A stretch of DNA of 45,503 nucleotides from an uncultured Clostridia bacterium. GTDB taxonomy: Bacteria > Bacillota > Clostridia > RUG12999. The position numbers and the translations under genes were made by a program. Below are positions 40,671 through 45,503 of this stretch, piece after piece. Within the stretch, counting starts at the first letter, position 1. The number at the start of each line of letters is the position of its first letter. The DNA lies in NCBI GenBank assembly GCA_946555455.1, contig CAMNSU010000013.1, positions 1-45,503 on the forward strand, given 5' to 3'. A model generated the notes under the pieces. The model was not told the DNA's origin. It was given only the letters and a program-made list of their open reading frames with translations, and made no database searches.

Positions 40671-41696
40671 CTATTCCTCCCCCTGCCATAAAAATATTTT
40701 TTCCGGCGGCAGATAGTTTTCTACCCACCGTTTTATTTGCCCCATCAGTTCCGCCGCACGTTCTCTGTCATATTGATAAACACCGTCCTGTAATTGGTAC
40801 GGATAGTGCAGCAGCGCGCTGTCCGGTCGGTTTTTACGCATTCGTTTCAACGCGTCTTTTGCCGCGCGGAACTGCCCGATACTGCAATCTAAAATCTCAC
40901 CGGGCGAAACAGTTTCAAACGTTTCTGTGATAAGCTGTTTATAGCTTTCCTGCCAATGTTTCTGCCACAAAACAGGGTCAAAACAAAGCCGTACATTCCA
41001 GCCGTCCGCCGCTGCCGCCCCCGCATTTTTCAGGCGCGCCGCGGTTGTCGCCGTCCCATGTTCATACCGCGCCATAGTCTCCTGCGGAGACAGTGTCCAC
41101 GCCAATATGACGTTATTAGAAGGCGTTAAATCTGCAATTTTCGCATAATTTGCGCTTTTGGTACGAATTTCTATGGTGAGATTTTCCCACTTTTTTGCAA
41201 ATGCAATCCAACGCCGCACATATCCTAACATGGATTCCAACGCCAACAAATCGGTATCATAGGAAATGCATAAATACAGCGGAAATTTTTGCAGCAATTC
41301 CTCCACCTGCCGGAAAGTTTCCTCCAAGTTTACAAACACCACCAAATTTGCCGACGGATACATGCCTTGCAAATAGCAATATTCGCAGTCATAGAAACAA
41401 TTCATCACACCGGACGCGTAGTAAAAATGCGTATGTCCAAAACTTTGACATGGTTTTGCGCCCTCATAAATGCAGGTATTTTCCCGCTTTGCCAAAATCA
41501 GTTTGGGACTTTGCTTTTGCAGTCCAAATTGCTGTCTGCTCCGGCAAAACACATCTTTATAGTGCGCAATGCGAATCTGCTTTGCCTGTGGAAACTTTTG
41601 CAAAATTTGCTCCGTCACAGGGTGGTACAATGCTTTTTCTTCTATATAAATATGGGAAAACGCCGGTTTAAAGGATATGTTGTCGAAGTTGTTCAA
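40671..41696 (-). CDS. Spore photoproduct lyase-like radical SAM protein
   Basis: 341 residues from TTG 41696, with AGGAGGGG 10 nt upstream; it overlaps the previous gene by 29 nt. The radical SAM motif Cys100-x3-Cys104-x2-Cys107 is CFYDCEYCYLQG, followed by LVVFVNLEE, the SPL-family arrangement. From memory, authentic SplB has a Cys (C141 in Bacillus subtilis) in a FEASCTSD-like segment that donates hydrogen to the repaired thymine. Here the corresponding segment reads CISYDTDLLALE, putting Tyr146 at that place and Cys143 three residues earlier. It may therefore be an SPL paralogue with a different reaction. The upstream nucleosidase gene could clear 5'-deoxyadenosine. Confidence 0.75.
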   Translation of the reverse strand: MNNFDNISFKPAFSHIYIEEKALYHPVTEQILQKFPQAKQIRIAHYKDVFCRSRQQFGLQKQSPKLILAKRENTCIYEGAKPCQSFGHTHFYYASGVMNCFYDCEYCYLQGMYPSANLVVFVNLEETFRQVEELLQKFPLYLCISYDTDLLALESMLGYVRRWIAFAKKWENLTIEIRTKSANYAKIADLTPSNNVILAWTLSPQETMARYEHGTATTAARLKNAGAAAADGWNVRLCFDPVLWQKHWQESYKQLITETFETVSPGEILDCSIGQFRAAKDALKRMRKNRPDSALLHYPYQLQDGVYQYDRERAAELMGQIKRWVENYLPPEKIFLWQGEE

Positions 41697-42483
41697 GATA
41701 TTGTTTCCCCTCCTGTTTGCCTGATTCCATGCGTTCCGGCAGTTCTTTCAGCAACGCGCCAATATCGCCCTGTTCCAACTTATCATAGCGCAAAAGCTGC
41801 TGCATTTGCCGCCGCTGTGTCAATGTCAACCCATGTTCCGCCGCAGCGGCTTCTATCGCTTTCTCTTCCTCCGGTGAGAACAGTTCCGCTTGCTGCCTTG
41901 CAAGGCACGCCTGCGCCTGTTTGCTCCACGCTATAATGGTTTCCGCATGTCGCTGCACAAGCTGTTCCACCTGCTGTTTTGACAGCCGTCTGCCGTCTGC
42001 CGCATCTGATACAATTTTTAAAAACGCCATTTGATGGGGCTGGAGAAACATTTGACCCGCCTGATAAATCCCTGCCGCTTCCATATCCAGCAGCGCAGTT
42101 TCGTTTGCGCCATCTCCAGCAACCACCGGACAAGTCATGGTCGCCGCTTCCTCAAACGGATGGCGCAGCAAGATATCCGGATAGAACGTTCTTCCTGTCG
42201 TCTGCTCCACAATTTTATTGCACAGATAACATGTTCCCAGCGGCTGCCGTTCGCTGCCACAAACGCCGACATTCACTAGTAAATCCTGCGCCTTTGGCGG
42301 ACGGCGTGCAAGCAAATACGCCACCGCCGCTGCCGCCTGCACCTCCCCCACACCTGTTATAACCAAGCAGGTTTCCTCGTTTTCAAAAATTTGTAGATGC
42401 GTTTCTTCCGCACGTTTTTTCAAGTTCATCTGCCAAATGAAAGGCTGTGCTTCAGGATAAAGCGCCATCGCATAATATATCAT
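41668..42483 (-). CDS. Purine nucleosidase/phosphorylase-superfamily protein (MTAN-like)
   Basis: 271 residues. The PNP/UDP-1 family signatures are ITGVGEVQAAAAVAYLL (residues 43-59), NVGVCGS and DMEAAGIYQA (133-142), with Asp/Glu positions as in MTA/SAH nucleosidases. The C-terminal 75 residues are an extra helical, Gln/Glu-rich tail not present in ordinary MTAN (about 230 residues). Family members split adenine from methylthioadenosine, SAH or 5'-deoxyadenosine; which of these is used cannot be told. ATGA overlaps the merR stop and the next gene overlaps by 29 nt. Pairing with a radical SAM protein suggests removal of inhibitory 5'-deoxyadenosine. Confidence 0.75.
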   Translation of the reverse strand: MIYYAMALYPEAQPFIWQMNLKKRAEETHLQIFENEETCLVITGVGEVQAAAAVAYLLARRPPKAQDLLVNVGVCGSERQPLGTCYLCNKIVEQTTGRTFYPDILLRHPFEEAATMTCPVVAGDGANETALLDMEAAGIYQAGQMFLQPHQMAFLKIVSDAADGRRLSKQQVEQLVQRHAETIIAWSKQAQACLARQQAELFSPEEEKAIEAAAAEHGLTLTQRRQMQQLLRYDKLEQGDIGALLKELPERMESGKQEGKQYLEQLRQHIL

Positions 42484-43322
42484 GATTTCATTTCTTCCTT
42501 CCCCAGCACTTGCACTGATAATTTCAACAGATATTCCTGTTCTTCCCGAATGGAAAGCTGATCCAGCAGCATTTCTTCAAAAATCCATTCTGCTAAACTG
42601 AGCCGGTGCGCCTCGGCATAGGCAAAAAGCTTTCGGTATGTCTCTCCCACCGTCTCAAACCCGCCGCGGTGGTATGCGACTAAATAACTTCCTGCTTCTT
42701 TGGTAATCTGCGGAATTTCCGACTGTTCTTCCAGCACCTTCACATAAAAACAAACATACTTTTCATACTGACCACGACGTATATCCTCGCTGCTTCGCAG
42801 ACTGCCCTGTGTATGATGTATGTGGAACCCCCGCTCTATACACTGATTCACCAACGCCGCGGCATTTTCTGCGAAACTTCTGTCATCTGTTTCCTGGAAA
42901 GCATCGGAACGCAAAAAAGTTTCTTGCTTTTCCCATTCTATTGTAACCGTTTCTTCATCTGCCTGGTATGCCCGCTGCGTAACCCCATATTTTTCCCGAA
43001 TTAACCGTTTCATTGCTTCCAGTTCCCGTAATTTTTCATCAATTGTGTTTTCTTGTTCACGCAGCAACCGCAACAACTTTTGCGGAGAGCGATTGTCCAT
43101 ATATGCCTTAATTTCCTCCAGCGGCATACCAAGTTCACGCAAAATGGCAATGACAGAAAATACCTCATATTGCGCCGGTGAATAGTACCGATATCCGTTT
43201 TCTCCCACAATCTCCGGCGAAAACACCCCTATTTTGTCATAGTGAAACAGCGTATGCTTTGTGACATGGCATAATTTTGCAAATTCTCCTGTCGAAAAAA
43301 ACGGATTCCTATTTTTACTCAT
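42480..43322 (-). CDS. MerR-family regulator with GyrI-like ligand-binding domain
   Basis: 280 residues from ATG 43322 with GAGGAG 9 nt before; another ATG three codons upstream is too close to the site. Winged helix-turn-helix: FSTGEFAKLCHVTKHTLFHYDKIGVFSPEIVGENGYRYYS (split here: FSTGEFAKLC, then TLFHYDKIGVFSP, then GYRYYSPAQYEVF). A coiled-coil dimer helix follows at about 75-115. The C-terminal GyrI/AraC-effector-like domain (about 125-275) includes SYLVAYHRGGFETVGETYRKL, as in BmrR-type multidrug sensors. It lies divergent to a MATE exporter with an overlapping MerR-type promoter, so it likely activates the exporter on drug binding. Confidence 0.88.
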   Translation of the reverse strand: MSKNRNPFFSTGEFAKLCHVTKHTLFHYDKIGVFSPEIVGENGYRYYSPAQYEVFSVIAILRELGMPLEEIKAYMDNRSPQKLLRLLREQENTIDEKLRELEAMKRLIREKYGVTQRAYQADEETVTIEWEKQETFLRSDAFQETDDRSFAENAAALVNQCIERGFHIHHTQGSLRSSEDIRRGQYEKYVCFYVKVLEEQSEIPQITKEAGSYLVAYHRGGFETVGETYRKLFAYAEAHRLSLAEWIFEEMLLDQLSIREEQEYLLKLSVQVLGKEEMKS

Positions 43323-43338
43323 TTTTTGCATTCTCCTC

Positions 43339-43369
43339 TTGACTGTCGGGTTACCCTATCCTTTATAAT
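43339..43369 (+). promoter_or_regulatory. MerR-type promoter of the MATE exporter
   Basis: TTGACT (43339-43344), 19-nt spacer (43345-43363) and TATAAT (43364-43369). The over-long 19-bp spacer with a dyad (CGGGTTACCC) between the boxes is the hallmark of promoters twisted open by MerR-family activators. It sits in the merR-MATE intergenic gap. Confidence 0.8.
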
Positions 43370-43492
43370 ACCAGATAGTGGACGAAAATGCAAGATGCCT
43401 ATCAAAATCTCTTTGGGCTTCCTGTTCTACCGACAGGGGCATTTTCATTCACGGACGATAAGCCGCGGCAGGGCGGCAGAATGGAGGAAACC

Positions 43493-44836
43493 ATGAACAA
43501 TGCAATTTCAAAAGATTTCGGGTTTGGCGGACTGCTGCGGTTCACGTTCCCCACGATTATTATGATGATTTTTATGTCTCTATACACCATTGTAGACGGC
43601 TTTTTTGTCGCGCGGTTTGTCAGCACAGACGCGCTTTCCGCAGTGAATCTGACCTACCCGCTCGCTGGTCTCACCACGGCAATCGGCATTATGTTTGCCA
43701 CAGGCGGAAGCGCTGTCGTTTCACGGCAATTTGGCGAAGGAAAACCACAAGAGGCAAAACAAAATTTCACGCTAATCGTCTGCGCCGCAACCGCACTCGG
43801 ATTTATCATTACACTCCTGACACTGCTCTTTTTGGAACCCCTTGTCATTTTAATGGGCGCCAGCGGTGCTCTGATTCCGCTCTGTCAGGACTATTTATGG
43901 ATTTTGACAGTGTTTACCCCCGCTTCTGTACTGCAAATGCTGTTCCAAAGTTTTTTTGTCACGGCAGGAAAACCCGGCCTTGGTTTGGCGCTGACCATCG
44001 CTGCAGGCGTGGCAAACATGCTGCTGGACTATGTGTTTGTCGCCGCGCTTGGCTGGGGCGTTCAAGGCGCAGCATGGGCAACTGTTATCGGATTTTGTAT
44101 CCCTGCCTTGGGTGGAATCCTGTTCTTTTTTGGAAATCGGAAAGGCTTGTGTTTCACACTGCCCAAACTGCGTTGGCGCATACTCGGTGAAAGCTGTTTC
44201 AATGGTTCTTCTGAAATGGTCACCAACATCTCAACCAGCGTGACAACGTTTCTGTTTAATATCTTAATGATGCGTTACCTTGGGTCGGACGGCGTTGCTG
44301 CAATTACCGTTATTCTGTATTGCCAATTTTTGATGACTTCACTTTATTTAGGATTTTCTATGGGCGTTGCCCCTGTGATTGGGTTTCAGTACGGCAGTCA
44401 AAACAGAGCAGGATTACAGCGAATTTTCCGTATTTGTATGCTGTTTATTGCACTGTCCTCTGTGCTGATATTTGGTCTTGCACTGCTTTGCGCAAAACCG
44501 ATTGCCGTGCTTTTCGCTGCCAAGGATTCCGCTGTTTACCCCTTGATTACCCGCGGACTTGGGCTGTTCTCCATCGGATTTTTGTTTGCAGGCATTAATA
44601 TTTTTGCCTCCGCACTGTTTACAGCCCTGTCCAATGGTAAAATATCCGCGCTGCTTTCCTTTTCCAGAACTTTCGTCTTTATTTTGCTTGGACTTTGGCT
44701 GCTTCCGCTCTGGCTTCAAGTGGACGGCATCTGGCTTGCCAATCCTTTTGCCGAACTGGTAACAGTAGCTGTCAGCTTTTTCTGTATCTGCCGGCAAAAC
44801 AGATATTATGGATTATATGAAAGGAAAAACAGATAA
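43493..44836 (+). CDS. MATE-family multidrug/sodium exporter
   Basis: 447 residues from ATG 43493 with GGAGG 5 nt before; an earlier in-frame ATG lacks a good site. Twelve hydrophobic segments in two homologous halves; MATE signatures are IVDGFFVARFVSTDALSAVNLTYP and GGSAVVSRQFGEGKPQEA in the N-lobe, and GVAPVIGFQYGSQNRAGL in the C-lobe. MATE carriers expel cationic drugs or metabolites using Na+ or H+. Control by the divergent MerR-family gene points to multidrug-type induction. A stem-loop follows the stop by 33 nt. Confidence 0.92.
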   Translation: MNNAISKDFGFGGLLRFTFPTIIMMIFMSLYTIVDGFFVARFVSTDALSAVNLTYPLAGLTTAIGIMFATGGSAVVSRQFGEGKPQEAKQNFTLIVCAATALGFIITLLTLLFLEPLVILMGASGALIPLCQDYLWILTVFTPASVLQMLFQSFFVTAGKPGLGLALTIAAGVANMLLDYVFVAALGWGVQGAAWATVIGFCIPALGGILFFFGNRKGLCFTLPKLRWRILGESCFNGSSEMVTNISTSVTTFLFNILMMRYLGSDGVAAITVILYCQFLMTSLYLGFSMGVAPVIGFQYGSQNRAGLQRIFRICMLFIALSSVLIFGLALLCAKPIAVLFAAKDSAVYPLITRGLGLFSIGFLFAGINIFASALFTALSNGKISALLSFSRTFVFILLGLWLLPLWLQVDGIWLANPFAELVTVAVSFFCICRQNRYYGLYERKNR

Positions 44837-44868
44837 TACTTTTCCTATTCATAGACTCCCGTTTTAAT

Positions 44869-44909
44869 AGTCCAGCGCCTGACAAGTTATCAGGCGCTGG
44901 ACTCATTTT
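44869..44909. terminator. Stem-loop between the MATE and DUF3892 genes
   Basis: A perfect 14-bp stem (44869-44882 with 44890-44903), 7-nt loop, followed by CATTTTG on the plus strand. The T-run is short, but the position between convergent genes supports termination. Confidence 0.65.
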
Positions 44910-44915
44910 GCGACT

Positions 44916-45191
44916 TTACTCACGCGGTAAGCGCAGTAGGTTATCTGTCCCAAATGCATTAGGTTCAGATTTCACATACTTTTCTCCAAACATGCTAACC
45001 GCCGGAATCAGAATCGGATATGGCCAGATATCAACTTGAATGCTTCCCGGATTTTTCTTTATGTACTCGTGCAATACCTCTTTGGAATAAAACCCCTCCT
45101 CGCTGGCACCTACCACATAAATCTGATCAATTTCCGTCAGATTGTTCGACGTCCCACATAATGGACGCATCTTGATTTTTTTCGCTTTCAT
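44916..45191 (-). CDS. DUF3892-like small protein
   Basis: 91 residues from ATG 45191 with GGAGTG 6 nt before it; an upstream in-frame codon lacks spacing. Basic N-terminus (MKAKKIKMRPLCG), then DQIYVVGASEEGFYSKEVLHEYIKKN and a C-terminal GEKYVKSEPNAFGTDNLLRLP. The end pattern Y-[VL]-[KR]-[ST]-x-P, then DNL-x-x-LP is that of the DUF3892 domain, a small family of unknown function often near mobile or phage-like genes. A terminator-like hairpin at 45235-45249 stands in its leader. Confidence 0.65.
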   Translation of the reverse strand: MKAKKIKMRPLCGTSNNLTEIDQIYVVGASEEGFYSKEVLHEYIKKNPGSIQVDIWPYPILIPAVSMFGEKYVKSEPNAFGTDNLLRLPRE

Positions 45192-45268
45192 GCGAATCAC
45201 TCCTTTAAAATATTTTTTAAAAGAGAAAGTACCCAAAGATTTTTATCTTATTAAGTCTCCTATAGCCA

Positions 45269-45297
45269 TTGACTTATCCTACTTATTGTGATATACT
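45269..45297 (+). promoter_or_regulatory. Strong promoter on the plus strand
   Basis: TTGACT (45269-45274), 17-nt spacer ending in TGA, TATACT (45292-45297). It is near-consensus with an extended -10, and no open reading frame follows closely. Confidence 0.75.
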
Positions 45298-45303
45298 ATA
45301 AGT

Positions 45304-45382
45304 GCTACGTTATAGTTTATCTTAAGATAAACAATTTTAGCCATCGACTCAAAGATTTCTATCTTTGGGTCTTTTCTCTTTT
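45304..45382 (+). ncRNA. Candidate small RNA of about 79 nt
   Basis: Starts about 7 nt after TATACT and ends in a terminator: stem 45346-45356 with 45361-45371 (one G-T pair), loop TTCT, tail TTTTCTCTTTT. Inside lies a perfect 18-bp palindrome (45315-45332, GTTTATCTTAAGATAAAC) that would form a hairpin in RNA or an operator in DNA. No coding frame is visible. No match to a known RNA family is recognised. Confidence 0.5.
45315..45332. promoter_or_regulatory. Perfect 18-bp palindrome just after the promoter
   Basis: GTTTATCTTAAGATAAAC, centred about 20 bp downstream of the predicted start, a typical place for a repressor site. The regulator is unknown. Confidence 0.55.
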
Positions 45383-45503
45383 ATGAAGATATAATATCAT
45401 ATTTATTTTGATTTGTCAACAAAAATTTTACCAAATATTTCATTTTCTGTTTTTACTTGTTCTAATACTTCTAATATGAAATTATTTTTAAATAATCAGC
45501 TTA
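45383..45503. other. AT-rich end of the window without a gene
   Basis: Very AT-rich sequence after the candidate small RNA. No open frame with a ribosome binding site and no hairpin is seen before the window ends. Confidence 0.4.

Larger units (their letters stand above)
45219..45382. repeat. Imperfect 31-bp inverted repeat flanking a 102-bp core
   Basis: Arms 45219-45249 and 45352-45382 match at 25 of 31 positions, with most mismatches in the loop of a small hairpin held within each arm. It could be paired opposing terminators or a degenerate miniature element. No flanking target duplication was recognised. Confidence 0.5.

Noticed and set aside
1-45503. CRISPR arrays, prophage, transposases, toxin-antitoxin or restriction systems
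   Set aside because: No regularly spaced repeats, transposase motifs or paired defence genes were seen beyond the small recombinase-like remnant at 13655-13867.

Overview
The window looks like a chromosome segment from an anaerobic, probably gut-associated, spore-lineage Clostridia (Firmicutes). The case rests on spmA/spmB, an AbrB-type regulator with the clostridial C-terminal zinc ribbon, S-layer-homology (SLH) anchored proteins, a spore-photoproduct-lyase-like radical SAM protein, WalR/WalK, strong AGGAGG ribosome binding sites, sigma-A promoters with extended -10 boxes, and a GH112 phosphorylase typical of mucin or milk-glycan users. The genus cannot be fixed from the sequence alone.

Layout. 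(1) 1-13472, minus strand: a polysaccharide-use cassette. A sigma-A-like promoter drives a solute-binding lipoprotein, an SLH surface protein, a giant 2,707-residue modular heparinase II/III-family lyase anchored by SLH domains, and a second paralogous solute-binding lipoprotein cut by the window edge. (2) 13655-15043: tRNA-Asn with its own promoter and terminator, a frameshifted recombinase-like remnant at its 3' side, a DUF2508 gene, and a tandem-domain AbrB regulator behind an unusual structured leader. (3) 15208-18137: spmAB facing tcdA-mnmA (tRNA modification). (4) 18516-21878: a HAD hydrolase and a two-component system preceded by an orphan terminator. (5) 21984-28734: GH112 phosphorylase, walRK, and a divergent M23/LysM/G5 peptidoglycan hydrolase. 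(6) 28842-31358: a small accessory patch with a secreted repeat protein, a membrane zinc-ribbon protein, a repeat gene broken by one stop codon, and a Fe-S uracil-DNA-glycosylase-like protein. (7) 31359-39916, minus strand: a polyamine operon from a consensus promoter (speD-speA-speE-speB-carboxynorspermidine dehydrogenase-nspC), followed by a GLUG-repeat secreted protein and a GNAT acetyltransferase. (8) 39971-44836: a tight merR-nucleosidase-SPL-like-SDR operon divergent from a MATE exporter whose promoter has the 19-bp spacer typical of MerR control. (9) 44869-45503: a DUF3892 gene and a possible promoter-operator-terminator small RNA unit within an imperfect 31-bp inverted repeat.

How the genes may work together. 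The first cassette would cleave a uronic-acid-type polysaccharide at the cell surface and capture fragments through two binding proteins. No transporter permease lies in the window, so it must lie beyond the left edge or elsewhere. The polyamine operon encodes arginine to agmatine to putrescine, plus both known routes from putrescine to spermidine. WalRK and the adjacent M23 hydrolase fit cell-wall homeostasis. The observations most worth a second look are the AbrB leader with its duplicated -10 region, the candidate small RNA at the right edge, the SPL-like protein that appears to lack the catalytic cysteine, and the near-identical 720-bp internal repeat in the giant lyase. No clearly new multi-gene defence or metabolic system was identified.
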